From the NCBI GenBank assembly GCA_947069175.1, contig CAMTDV010001633.1, forward strand, positions 61,920,102-61,984,101: a DNA stretch of 64,000 nt. Reading direction: 5' to 3'. The notes beneath the pieces are model-generated. The model did no database searches. It was not told where the DNA came from and was given only the letters and a program-made list of their open reading frames with translations. Positions 47,274 through 58,489 of the stretch are shown piece by piece. Position numbers and translations under genes: made by a program. Each line of letters opens with the position of its first letter. Position 1 is the stretch's first letter. The DNA comes from Scalesia atractyloides (taxonomy: Eukaryota > Streptophyta > Magnoliopsida > Asterales > Asteraceae).

Positions 47274-47940
47274 GTGTTGCAGGCGAAGTGCTGAGAACTG
47301 AGTCTTGAATTTTCGAGGGGAGGCCTCGAATATAGTGTTCGACTAAGCGGTAAACTGGGGTGAACAAGTTAGGGACCATTTGGTTCAACTCTAAAAACCT
47401 CTTGTTGTAGGAAGTATGATCTCCCTCCTTTTGCTTCAACGAGTGAAATTCATCCTCTAACTTTTTGATCTCGCTTCTTGGACAGAAGCGTCTCGTCATG
47501 ATTTCCCTTAACTCCTCCCACGTTAAGGCCATTGCATCTTCGATTCCTCTCTTACCTTTTTCAGTATTCCACCAGGTAAGAGCTACTCCAAATAGCCTCC
47601 CGGTTGCGTAACGTACCTTGCGATCCTCGGGACAATCACAGTTGAGGAAGGTGTTTTCCATTTCCTCAAACCAGTGGAGGAGAGCAGTGACACCTTCGGT
47701 CCCTTCAAATTTCGGGGGATCGCAAGACTTGAAATGTTTGTATGAGCACTTTTTGGAGGGAGGGTTGTCAACATTCTGGTCTTCTTGTTGGGGAGGATTG
47801 ATGGGATTTGCGGCGAGAGCTTGTTGGACTTGAACTACGATATCAGGAAGCACCGCGGCCATTTGTTTTGCGATTTGGGTGGCCAAGCGTTCGTTTGACC
47901 TTCCTGACCTTCTACCCCCACGTTGTTGCCTAGCCGACAT
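47221..47940 (-). CDS. chromovirus gag, N-terminal and capsid-like part
   Basis: A 239-residue frame beginning MSARQQRGGRRSGRS. It contains the retrotransposon gag domain (LLHWFEEMENTFLNC near residue 86; TWEELREIMTRRFCPRSEIKKLEDEF near 145-170; YIRGLPSKIQDSV near 203-215). The last 15 or so residues are out of frame after the extra base near 47268. Gag builds the virus-like particle in the cytoplasm. A leader of about 790 bp separates its start from the primer site. Confidence 0.92.
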   Translation of the reverse strand: MSARQQRGGRRSGRSNERLATQIAKQMAAVLPDIVVQVQQALAANPINPPQQEDQNVDNPPSKKCSYKHFKSCDPPKFEGTEGVTALLHWFEEMENTFLNCDCPEDRKVRYATGRLFGVALTWWNTEKGKRGIEDAMALTWEELREIMTRRFCPRSEIKKLEDEFHSLKQKEGDHTSYNKRFLELNQMVPNLFTPVYRLVEHYIRGLPSKIQDSVLSTSPATLGTSYRAYRESYPQRKI

Positions 47941-48730
47941 CTATAGGAACATACATAAGAAGATTGTGAGTTTATGGAGTCTTTTTAGGTGTCATGTGTC
48001 TAAAAAAAATAACATAAACATCAATAATGCAACTACATCCATAGGATGTCTTGGGTTTGCTCATGTTTGGGCCTCAAATGTCCCCCATACCATCGCCTGT
48101 ATAGTCATGTGGGCCCCCATGGCTATTGGCTTAGTAGGATTTACATTGGTATTGGCGGTTTAACACTCGCATCACCCGAATGAAAACCATGAAATATGTT
48201 TGCGAGATGTATGGTCGGAGGGTGTCCAGGTGTAGACACAATGACAACTCAAAGTGGGGTTAGCTCACACGACGTTTGGTATAGCATGCTTTGGCCTAAT
48301 AGGTCCTTCGTACTCTCATCGTTAGTCCCCAGGTAGGCAAACTGGTCCTTTATTTTGGATTTATACGAATGCCAAGCCTAGACAGGACGTTCCGACTACC
48401 GGTACTTGTACCCTTCCAGTTACTACATGCCCGTCATGAGAACTCAGTTTGATGTGATTTGAAAATACAAAAATCGTTGCAAAAGTCATGGAAATTGTGT
48501 GGTGTGTGCTCTCATGGATATGATATGTTATGAGAATATGATTCATGATAGGCATTGTATAATAATATGTACTTATGAACATGCTTGCATAACATTGAAT
48601 GTAACAATAAACATAAAGCATATAAACATCATGAATTTTGCATGTAACACACAAACAATTTAAAAATTTTAATCAACTATAGTATAGGCTCTAAGGGTCT
48701 AATAACCTATCCTATATCCCTATAGTCATG
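47941..48730 (-). other. untranslated leader of the chromovirus
   Basis: About 0.8 kb between the gag start and the primer site. The frames on both strands are short and without motifs. Confidence 0.75.
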
Positions 48731-48742
48731 GCTCTGATACCA
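48731..48742 (-). other. primer-binding site, tRNA-iMet (chromovirus)
   Basis: TGGTATCAGAGC on the minus strand, 3 bases inside the 5' LTR. Confidence 0.95.
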
Positions 48743-49205
48743 ATCTGTCACACTCCGACCCGCAGCGGAATAAGAGTCGGGCCATAATTGGGTTATCACC
48801 AAAGCTCATGATGTTTACTAATATGTTTCATATTTATTAAATTCAAAATTACATCCTCAATATTCCAAACATGTTCATACAATTACAAAGAAAAGTAACT
48901 AACCAAACAATCCAAAGTCTAAACCGGTTTATTCTTCTAAGCCATCCTATATGTTTCTTGCTGCAACTGGATCACCTGTATCATGTGTAAAAAATAGGGG
49001 TTTTTGGGTCAACAAAAGTTGGCGAGTGAACCTTGTTAGAAAACATTTATTATTGATTTCTTGTTATATTTATTATGGAAAATTGTGCAATAATCATATG
49101 TGAGCAAACGTAAATAACCATACAATAACAATAACAATAACAAACAATAACATACAATAACAAACCACCTTGCATGAATATATAACATGAATGATAATGT
49201 AAATA

Positions 49206-49482
49206 TTGGCAACGTCTCGTTCACGCTCATAGGTAATGGGGAACGGACGGCCTATGATGAATGTATGTGCGATCAAGGCTCAATCAAACGGAACCGATCG
49301 TATGTTGGCAACGCCTCGTTCACGCTCATAGGTAATGGGGAACGGACGGCCTATGATGAATGTATGTGCGATCAAGGCTCAATCAAACGGAGCCGATCGT
49401 ATGTTGGCAACGCCTCGTTCACGCTCATAGGTAATGGGGAACAGCTCACGCTCATAGGTAATGGGGAGCGGCGGCCTATGAT
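49206..49482. repeat. 99-bp tandem repeat, three units (5' LTR)
   Basis: Units start TTGGCAACG at 49206, 49305 and 49404. Because 99 is a multiple of three, the array keeps a long open frame (49187-49606) that is not a gene. Confidence 0.95.
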
Positions 49483-49910
49483 AATGTATGTACTGAAAAT
49501 GATAAAATTTAATCTAAACAATAACCACACAAACAGTTTATACATATTGAATACACATTTGATCATGGATATGATGGATGCACAATTGTTTAAATGTAAT
49601 AAATAATTAGACACATGATACACCCCAAAACGTGATTAAAACGGGGAATTTGTAGAGATTCACTCACATTGGGTGCGTTCGTTTGATGATGTTGAATGCG
49701 CACGAGTTTAGAGGATTGATCGACGAGGAATAACTAACCTAAATAATAACGAAAAGGTACGGTAAATAAGTGGATTTTATTAATAATTTTAGTAGGATTT
49801 TTAGATATATTTTTGTGAGTTTAAGACTATTTTCTAACTTTAAAAACATTATTTTTAAGTATTTTTAATTGATTTTTAAATTAAATAAATAAATAAAAAT
49901 ATAAAAAAAA

Positions 49911-49963
49911 GTGTTGACATTTTGGGTTGACCGTTGACTATTTGACTTTGGCTTGTTGACCGG
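49911..49963 (-). promoter_or_regulatory. W-box-like cluster (5' LTR)
   Basis: Same TTGAC cluster as in the other LTR. Confidence 0.45.
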
Positions 49964-49983
49964 TTCGGTCGTGTATACTGTTT

Positions 49984-50056
49984 GCACTGAGTGAGGTTCG
50001 AACTTGTGACCTCCCGTACGCGTGCACGTCTACCAACTGAGCTACGTGTCTAACCC
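49984..50056 (-). repeat. tRNA-like module (5' LTR), TAGCTCAGTTGG type
   Basis: Copy of the module at 41741-41813. Confidence 0.68.
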
Positions 50057-50140
50057 GAAATATTTCTGTTTTTAATTATATTTATATACTAATTAATTTA
50101 TTCCAAAATTCATTTATTTTAAAAAGGATTTTAATTCTAT

Positions 50141-50228
50141 CGAACCGGCGTGCGTAACAGGTCTCGAACCCGGGACCTGTTGATTAACGTTGCACACAGT
50201 CCACCGCTGGACTGTGTGTCTAACCTGG
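50141..50228 (-). repeat. tRNA-like module (5' LTR), hairpin D-arm
   Basis: Copy of the module at 41899-41983, one base shorter in an A run. Confidence 0.65.
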
Positions 50229-50321
50229 TTAAAACACTTCTTTTTATTTCTCTTATATACTAACTGGAAGTTTTCATATTTGGGTTTTATAAAAAGTCTG
50301 AATATTGTGACGAATCGGAAC

Positions 50322-50395
50322 AAGGACGGACTCGAACCCGGTATCCCTATGTTTCAATTGCACACAGTCCACCGCTGGACTGTGTGTCTAACCCG
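50322..50395 (-). repeat. tRNA-like module (5' LTR), strong B-box
   Basis: Copy of the module at 42082-42152; B-box GGTTCGAGTCC intact. Confidence 0.68.
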
Positions 50396-51183
50396 AGATA
50401 TAACCCGATTTATATTAAATTTATATACAAACTATACTTCATCTTCTCCGTTAAACAACACATACAATGATTATTCTACTGATCTTGTTTAATTCGATTG
50501 ACGAACATATAATTGATTAAAATGAAATGGACAAGGAAGGTTTTGGGAATGGACATACCGGAAGATGATCTTTCTCAGAACTCCGGCGAATACGTCGGCT
50601 CTGTTTTTATGAACTCCGTCTGAGCGGACCAATTAACAGTTTTTGATTAACTAATTGTGGAATTGAAGGACTAAACAAGAGTTATCAGAAGGTTTAAATG
50701 ATAATACCGTTTCACAGCGCGATTTAGGAATTTTCAGAAAACTTCCGGCGAGTGTTGATTATACGATATCGTCGTCTGGGATTGATTCTGATTGAAAGGT
50801 TTGAGTTAGCAAAAGCCTAACAACTGATAGAAGATGAAAGAATTGAGAAACTTACCGTTTTGATGAAAGACACGGTTTTCCGGTGAAAGTCCGGCGAGTT
50901 CAGAAAGCGTGGATGATTTTGAGTCGCGAGATGATGATATTATTGGAGTAATTCAGGAAGTGAATGATTTCGGTTATTAAACCCGAAATCATATGAATTC
51001 AAGTTCAATAAAAGCTGAATTGATTGAGATCGTGCGTCGTAATGTTTTCGTCGGTTATAACCAGTAATTATCAACACTCAAACGTCTGGAAAACTGAAAG
51101 CCGATTACCGGTTTCAGTTTTGGCGCAAACAGGTGATTCATGGGTGAACTTATGTTTTAATTGTTTCCTAGATTTCACAAAGT

Positions 51184-51258
51184 CAGCTAGTGGCGGAGTG
51201 GTTATGTGTTTGATGTTTAAGGTTTCCGGCTGACCCGGGTTCGAAACCCGGCAGCCCC
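51184..51258 (+). repeat. tRNA-like module, opposite strand (5' LTR)
   Basis: Copy of 42985-43060. The T-arm here is perfect: CCGGGTTCGAAACCCGG. Confidence 0.7.
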
Positions 51259-52221
51259 TTTTCATTTTTAATTGTTTTAATTTTATTTTTTAAAAATTTT
51301 AATTTCCATAATCTAAAATGTTTATTAGTTGTGTATTGTTTAAAATTAAAATAAGCATTAAATGAACAACGAAAATATGAAACTGATTATTCGATTAATA
51401 AACGAAGCGGGTTTGGAAAACCCGTTTTTTTACGGATGTTACAACAATCCCCATCAAATGTTTGATAAAATGCCTAAGTGAAAAACTTGATTGTTACTTA
51501 GCTTGGAAACTTGGTGAAAGTGTTATGGATTATTTCTAGTGAATCCTTGAATAGATGAGACATGAATGTTGTGTGTGTTAATGAACGCTTGGTTTAAATG
51601 TATAGGCAAATTAAGTGAGGCTTCGGGAAGCCAAGCCGAGAATGAAGCTCGTTCAAAAGGAAAGCTTTAAGGTACATAGCTATATTTCTATGATTTATTA
51701 CTTTGGTACATTGTTATGGATGTTAAGCAAATTACCATTTAGAAGTTGATTGAAAGACCCCTTGGGTCAAGTGGAAATGTGTTCTAAGTAAACCGTATAA
51801 TATAGCATGTAAAACTTAAGTATAAATGACCCGTAGGGTCATAGAAGCGGAGGTGTTGCTTAACGGATATAATCATGGTCATGGACCATGATGCAAATTG
51901 ATCAAATGATAGTCACCAACCATGGTTTTGAAGAAAACTATGAGTGGCAACTAAATGGGTCGTTTGCCGTCTACAGAGCCACAAACAAAGAAATGGACAT
52001 GTAAAATCGAGGCATAAACGACCTGCATGGTCGTAGAAGCTAAGGTATTGTTCAATGAAACCAAGCATAGTTGCTGTTGTGCCTGGGAGAAAAAAGTGAA
52101 AACCTTGATAAGGAATATAGAGACATGAGTTATAATTCTTAGTGCCTCTACACGGGTCGGATTGGGTAAAATGCCGAACTGAAAGAATAGCTTGGGAGCT
52201 AACAAGTCTGGACCCATACAT

Positions 52222-52690
52222 ACTAGCAAAGTGCACATGTTAGTGATTTGCACATTTCAGCAAAGTGCATTAAAGTGCACACATTAACGAAGTGCACATT
52301 TCAGGAATTTGTAAACATCAACGATGTGCACATTTTAGAAAGTTCACACATTAACGAAGTGCACACATCAGCGGTGTGCACCTTTTAGCAAAGTGCACAC
52401 GGTAACAAAGTTCACATTTTAGTAAAGTGCACACATCAGCGGTGTGCAAATTTCAGTAGTGCACACATCAGCGGAGTGAAAACTCCAGTAAAGTGCACAT
52501 GTCAGCGGTGTACACATTTTAGTAAAGTGCACACATTAACGATGTGCACATTTTAGCAAAGTGCACAGTAACAAAGTGCACATTTCAGTAAAGTGCACAC
52601 ATCAGTGGTGTGCACATTTCGGTAAAGTGCATGTATTAGCGAAGTGTTGTTTAGCAAAGTGCACAGATCAGTGCATAGTTTAGCAAATGT
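52222..52690. repeat. GTGCAC motif array in the outer solo LTR
   Basis: About two dozen copies of an 18-20 bp unit, roughly TTAGCAAAGTGCACACAT, alternating with the variant CATCAGCGGTGTGCACATTT. GTGCAC is itself a 6-bp palindrome. Copies are diverged but spacing is regular. Confidence 0.92.
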
Positions 52691-52992
52691 TTTCCTTGAC
52701 TTTTTTTGCATGTTCCATCGATTTTACTAATCGTTTAATGAAAATTTATGGTAGGTAAACTTTAAATGAGGCACTGGATAGAAGATCAAGCTATCCAAAG
52801 AACTAAACATACCCGAATGCCTACTAACTTCCGCTTTTGTTCATGTTTCCTTGAAATGTTAAAATGATGACTTGTATATTGAATCAAACCATTACGCTAC
52901 TTTACGCTAACCTTCTTTTGTCAATCATATATTTTGGTTTAATCACTGAATCAAATGTGAAATTTTATATGTTATAAATGTGGGTCTTACAT

Positions 52993-53900
52993 GTAATCGT
53001 CGCCAATTAGAACGTCAGAAGGTTATTAACACATAAGAAGTTCGACATTGATTTCGAGATCAATGAGAACAAAAGTGATTAACACAAAAGAAGTTATAAA
53101 TATGGGAAAACGAGTCGATCAAGAAGGTTAGCAAGTACTATCAGCAATAGGTATACATCAGCAACATTAACTGAGTTCCAACTAAGAGGCCAATCATAGT
53201 AGTGACTGAGATAACTAAATGATTTCTTGCTAATAGAGTTGTTCCTAAAGGTTTTTCCCGCTGATAGAGTTACTTCTAATAAAAGCGAATAATTACCAAC
53301 GCTTTTAACCGCCAAACGACCTGCTCTTTCACAAAAGTTGTGATGTTTCAACTTAAAATTGTGTTGGTTTTTTGTCCATATAAAGGACTATGGTCTGTTT
53401 CACTTAAGGTTCTCGGTATGATTTTTAAAATAAAATATCAAGAGTAAGACATTACCGAACTACACCAATTACAAAACAAATGACATTTGTCCTAGTGCTT
53501 GGTGGTACCAAGGTGTTGGAATCAGATGTCTCTCCCAAAGTGGAGAGGGTTTAGGTCATGTGATGAAAAAATGTGTAGATTAAAGGGTGTGCAAGTTAGC
53601 CTTTTCAAAAAACAAATTTTACAAAGTTTAAAGCATTATGCGGAAATGACAACTAGTGAATAAATTAGAGACATCACTATTAAGTTTGGCAAAGTGGAGA
53701 ATTTAAGCGGAAGATGACACAAGAAGATGCATTTCCTTCTCACCAACACTAAAGATAGTGTAAGTTTTAGCTTACCATGCCAAAATACATTGAGGAGAAG
53801 CCTTTAAGGAAAACAAGAAAAAGTTCCTAACAGGAGAACTATGACTACATAAAGTTGCAGATCTAGGAAAAAATTTCACTGGGAGCAAAACTTTTTAACG
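52993..53900 (+). pseudogene. copia gag remnant
   Basis: Continues the copia leader across the insertion. Near 53725-53770 the plus strand encodes KKMHFLLTNTKDSVS, matching the KKMHFLLT core of plant copia gag, in broken frames. No protease, integrase or RT follows, so the element is truncated within gag near 53.9 kb. Confidence 0.6.
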
Positions 53901-55135
53901 GAAATTTGTTTATCACTATATAATATTCATTTCGGCCTAGTTCAGGTCTTGTCATAGTAAAAAAATAATCAAACTAACTTTCATATAATTAACAAAACTA
54001 CATTAAACGAAAATATACATACATAATGAAAATACAATATACATAAAGTGTTTCCCTATGAGTTTTTATTTATTAAAATCTAGTTATAAAATCATCTAGA
54101 GACAATCATGAAACTCTAATGTTTTAACCGGGGAGTCATAGTAGAAATTTCCTTTTACACTATAATTCAAACAAAATTTATCATTTTCTTTTTTAAACAT
54201 ACTTGAAATTGAAATATGTTCGCAAATTATATATTTTAAAAAGAAAAAAATAACTTATAACAAGTTATTATAATAATATTACATGATCTAAATTAAATAA
54301 ATACATTAGAGAGATAAAATTTAAATAGAAAAAAAATCTTGAAGTTTCTATGATTAATAAAATAATTTAGAAAATATATTTTACCTTAATATTACAAGTT
54401 TATACTTTAAGTCTTAAAAAAATACTAATTAAATAAAAAGAAAACTTTCTTGGTCAATATAATTTGGCTTGGTTAGCGTGCATTTCTAGCTAGCTTAAGC
54501 TTTAAGGATTGATTATTGAGTGAATTAAAGTAATTGACTATTTAACAATAAAATAGTAAACCACTTCACTTCATCATCTTCATCTCACCAAATAACCAAC
54601 ACTATCCATTCAGCTACCAAAAAAATATCTAGTATGATTCATCGATTTTCTCTTTTCATTTCAACTGCTTTTTATCACATATATTTGAGGATGGGTTTGA
54701 AAGTTCAAGGGGGTGAATGCATAGTTTTTTGGGGGTGCTCGGGATTTTAACTCGCATATACCACTAAATATTATTTTTCTTAAGAGCTGCACCCGCCCAC
54801 CCTGGGCTAAGCATAAGCCCCCCCATGACTACATATGTTGTAGAAATTTATCACGGTACGTCTGGCTCCCTTTTTTATGTATAACAAAATGAAAAAATCT
54901 ATAAAAATTTGTGCTACTCTTTTGAAAGGAAATTAATAGTTAAAGATATATCTAGTAAAAAGTTTCTTGTTAGTAATTTAATTAAGTAGTTACAAAATGG
55001 TTGATTCAAGCCATGGAATTTAATAGTATAACGAAGTATAACGAACTGATGTCTACCATAGGGCAGTTAATCAACACAACATGAAGATGGTTAAATCCCT
55101 CTAGGTTTCTAGTATGCTTGATAATCTACCCTCTT
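53900..55135. other. AT-rich intergenic DNA
   Basis: No supported coding frame or element end. A short G/C-rich phrase pair (GGGGGTGCTCGGG, GCCCACCCTGGGC) lies near 54730-54810. Confidence 0.45.
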
Positions 55136-55154
55136 CTTGGCAAGACTTTAAGCA

Positions 55155-56651
55155 ACAACCAACAACCATACCCAGTAAATTTCACAAATAGCAAAGCTAC
55201 TTATCGAGTCTGGGGAGGGTGGGATATAGACAGACCTGCCTCTATCCTAGGGATAGAGAGGCTGCTTCCAGAGAGACCCTTGGCTCCAAAACAAACAACA
55301 TACCACCAACACACCAAGTCAAAGAATATAAAAATGAGAAGTCACCAATACCAAGACAGTGATTATAGAGTGACACAATATAATGTAAAACATGTATAAT
55401 AGCATACAACATCATATAGGTATAAACACAAGAAAGTAATCACCTGTAAAGTCACTTAAAGGATAGGAAAAATCTACGACCCTAAAAAACACCTAAGACC
55501 CTACTGCAATATCCTTTAGAAGTCTTTAACCCTAATCCTACGCCTCCACGAAGTCCTATCTTGGACCATGTCCTCAGAAAGGTGCAACTCTAGTAAATCA
55601 TGCCTAATCTGCTCATCCCATGTTAGTTTGGGTCTGCCTCTTCCTCTCCTCCCCTCCACGGTGAGAGTTTCCACTACTCTAACTGGTGTCGTCGTTTGCC
55701 TCCGCTTCACATGCCCAAACCATCTCAATCTCCCCTCCCTAATCTTATCCAATATACTAGTCATTCCTAATCTTTCTCTAAAAACTACATTTCTTTTCTG
55801 ATCTAACCACGTGTGTCCACACATCCACCTCAGCATCCTCATCTCTGCTACCTCCATTTTGCGTGCTTCTGTCTTCTTGATAGCCCAACACTCTGTTCCA
55901 TATAGCATAGCGGGCCTAATTGCTACCCTGTAAAATTTCCCCTTTAGTTTAGTTGGGAACCGCCTATCGCACAATACCCCACTGGTTGCCCTCCATCTAC
56001 ACCAGCCAGCCTATATGCAATGGGTTACATCACTATCTATGTCACCATCTCTTTGTACAAACGACCCCAGATACTAAATTTAGTTGCCTGCGGAACCAAT
56101 TGATCCTCGATGGTTATTTGGGTGTCATCGTCATAGGCTACACCACTGAAATCACAGTGTAGATACTCAGTCTTAGATCGACTAATCCTCGGGCCCTTGC
56201 TCTCAAAAGCCACTCGCCACTCCTTTACCCTCTCGTTCAGTCACTTTTTAGTCTCTGCAATCAACACAATATCGTTTGCAAAAAGCATGCACCACTGAAT
56301 TGTCTCCTGGATCAACTTGGACAACTCATCCAAGACAACTGCAAAAAGAAAATGGCTCAACGCAGACCCTTGATGGAGTCCTACCTCCACAGGAAAGAAG
56401 CTTGTATCCCCTACAGGCACGCAGACACTAGTTTCCGTTCTATCGTATGTATCCTTACTTATGTCTATTTACTTCCCAGGTAGCCCTCGACCCTCCAAAC
56501 TATCCCAAATCAGTTGACGTGGGACAGTGTCATATGCCTTTTCAAGGTCGAATAAACACCATATGTAAATCTTGCTTCTTCGCTTTATACTTTTTCATCA
56601 ATCTTCTGAAAATATGTATCGCTTCTGTAGTTGACCTCCCTTTCATGAATC
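55155..56651 (-). mobile_element. 5'-truncated RTE LINE with 19-bp target duplication
   Basis: CTTGGCAAGACTTTAAGCA occurs at 55136-55154 and again at 56652-56670, exactly bracketing the element. The 3' end (low coordinate) has a (GTTG)n tail, then an untranslated region shared with 13083-13775. The 5' end is cut inside the reverse transcriptase, as usual for LINE insertions. Confidence 0.93.
55516..56560 (-). pseudogene. RTE reverse transcriptase, C-terminal half
   Basis: An intact 152-residue frame at 55974-55516 carries YGTECWAIKKTEARKMEVAE, RWFGHVKRR and RGRGRPKLTW, the conserved tail of plant RTE proteins. Above it, in shifted frames, are the RT motifs GLHQGSALS near 56375, a relic of the FADDIVL catalytic motif near 56285 (damaged), and LEKAYDTVPRQLIWD near 56545-56500. 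The endonuclease and RT N-terminus are missing. The protein would reverse-transcribe its own RNA at a nicked site; this copy cannot. Confidence 0.88.
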
Positions 56652-56829
56652 CTTGGCAAGACTTTAAGCACTTGTTAAAATATGAAATGGAAGAACTTAC
56701 ATTGATACGACTTACATTCAATTTTTTTTTCTTGAGGTCTCAAAAAGGTGATAAAGCCAAAGATAAAAACATGGATGGACCATCCCCAATAAAGTTGTTA
56801 GGATGTTGGCCACCCCAAAGGAATATACG

Positions 56830-56935
56830 AGTTTACTAAGTGAAGTTTAAAAAATACCAACAAAGCTCCTAACAAGATGTCAAATTTACTAAATGAGGTT
56901 TAAAAAGACCAACAAAGCTCCCAACAAGATGTGTG
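56830..56935. repeat. 53-bp tandem duplication
   Basis: TTTACTAAGTGAAGTTTAAA and TTTACTAAATGAGGTTTAAA, each followed by ACCAACAAAGCTCC(T/C)AACAAGATGT, lie head to tail. Confidence 0.85.
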
Positions 56936-56939
56936 GACT

Positions 56940-58200
56940 GGCTTATTGGAAATGCGTTGAATGATCATTTTAATAAGGACTATTGGATTTATAAGAACAG
57001 TAATGTAGCTAGCAAGAGTGGTTCGGGATAAGGTCCATGGATCAAAATGTGCCATAAACTCGGAGTCTAGAAAAACTACCAATTTAGTTCACCATGTGTG
57101 ACTAATCTCAAGGCATTTTACATGCCGGATGACGATTTTGTGTCCAGAGTTGATTCAGATCCACTAGTTACGTGTGCAAGAATAATTTATTAAGTCCTTT
57201 AAACTAACAGAAAACGAATTCTTACTTATAAAGGGCAATATATCAATTAGACCAATTCTTAGACATGGAAGTTTGAAGGTTGCTTTAAGTTCTAGAAAAT
57301 TGTTAAATTTATATAAATTTTTATTTGTGCTAGGGATCCAAAATAATATTGTTAAATAAACATGGATAGAAACCTAATTTGGAGTCAGATAAGTCTTATG
57401 ACAGTTTGTTGGGAAAACAAGGTTTAAATGAAAATTATGGATTTATTATTCCCTGATGGTCTCTTGTTTTGATAAGGTTTGAAATTAATAATTTGTGTTA
57501 TTATTTGTTGATTAAGGATGTGCACATACTACATGCATCACTTGACACTTAATGAATCACTAAGTACAAACGTTAAAGAATACAATTTGAAGATTCAAGT
57601 CTACAAAGTTCAAGTATGCAAAACCAACAACAACATGCATGGATCAAAGCCAAACCAACAAGGGAATATATTGGGGATTAAAGAGGTATAAGTGAATATA
57701 TTTGGGATTACAAAGATACTTAAACAAGCTTTAACAATAACATAAACAAATGAGTTTTTATCAAAATCAAAGTATTTTTCTAATCACATATAGTAGTCCA
57801 AATCCCAAAAGTAATTATTTAGTTTGAAAGTAATTGGAGGGACTTAGGAATTCAAATTTGAAATGGTTCTAGTTGATATCATTCCATTAGTGGTAAGCCA
57901 TCATGTTGTCAGGCAAGATCTTACAAACTAGAAAGAGATCACCTACACCATACCAAAACATCATCATCTTACAGAATCAGTTCACTACACATGATACTTG
58001 TTAAATGAATGCTTTGAAAACTTAAAAATCATATACATGGGTGTGGAAAAGGTGTTGAGCGCATGTAATAGACATTACACAACATTAAAGTGGTTTGAAA
58101 CAACAAAAGACAAATCCAAGCAACCCATGGGATCGACCCCAATTTAATCATTTTGCTTCTCTTGTTCCCTAGTGTTTTGCTTACAAATACAGGCATTCCC
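56940..58200. other. AT-rich DNA, no gene seen
   Basis: No recognisable coding motif on either strand and no element termini that I can support. Confidence 0.45.
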
Positions 58201-58300
58201 CAACCTTTTTGTAACTCCCGCGAAAACGCTTAACTACACTAGCTGATTCAGTGATTGCGCGCTAAATTTCAGGACGAAATTTCTTTCGACTTGGGGATAA
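58201..58300 (+). other. gypsy 3' untranslated end and polypurine-like tract
   Basis: CAGGACGAAATTTCTTTCG, then TTGGGGATAA directly before TGTGAGAGCCCG, is the usual junction of pol end, purine tract and 3' LTR in plant gypsy elements. Little of the internal region is left; the element is truncated near 58200. Confidence 0.6.
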
Positions 58301-58489
58301 TGTGAGAGCCCGAACCTTTCAGTTACGTTCCGTAGTATGTTGTACTTATGAGAGTTTAATAAGCATGGTTGATTATATACTTAAAGTGCTTAATATATGT
58401 TTATGAAATGCTATGTGTATTAATATAAAGATGCGAGCAATATCAAATGAGTAGGAAATCTATCAAAAGACATATACTTATGTAGTTGG

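Larger units (their letters stand above)
40602..51443 (-). mobile_element. near-intact chromovirus (Ty3/gypsy, Tekay/Del-like), 10.8 kb
   Basis: Two LTRs (40602-43245 and 48746-51443) in direct orientation, a perfect ACAAT target duplication (40597-40601 and 51444-51448), a tRNA-iMet primer site, a polypurine tract, and gag-pol on the minus strand. The C-terminus of pol carries a chromodomain-like segment, as in chromoviruses. The LTRs differ by scattered substitutions, one extra 99-bp unit and one 46-bp deletion. Two single-base shifts break the coding region. Confidence 0.97.
48746..51443 (-). repeat. 5' LTR of the chromovirus (2698 bp)
   Basis: Nearly identical to 40602-43245 but with three 99-bp units instead of two. 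It lacks a 46-bp piece present at 42668-42713 of the other LTR. Both ends are TG/CA, and ACAAT follows at 51444. Confidence 0.97.
39872..52991. mobile_element. outer solo LTR (about 2.27 kb), split by a 10.8-kb insertion
   Basis: Begins TGACATCCCAAAAA at 39872 and ends GGGTCTTACA at 52991. GTAAT flanks it at 39866-39870 and 52993-52997, one base outside the TG/CA on each side. Its own sequence is 39872-40601 plus 51449-52991. It interrupts the copia leader. No internal gypsy region remains apart from the nested element, so it is a solo LTR. The orientation is not certain. Confidence 0.72.

Noticed and set aside
46838..47301. Plus-strand frames of 80-95 residues in gag
   Set aside because: Antisense shadows of the gag linker and zinc-knuckle region.
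49187..49606. 139-residue open frame on the plus strand
   Set aside because: It exists because the LTR repeat unit is 99 bp, a multiple of three. It is antisense to the element and has no protein motif.
55568..55801. Plus-strand frame overlapping the RTE reverse transcriptase
   Set aside because: Antisense shadow of the conserved RTE C-terminal frame.
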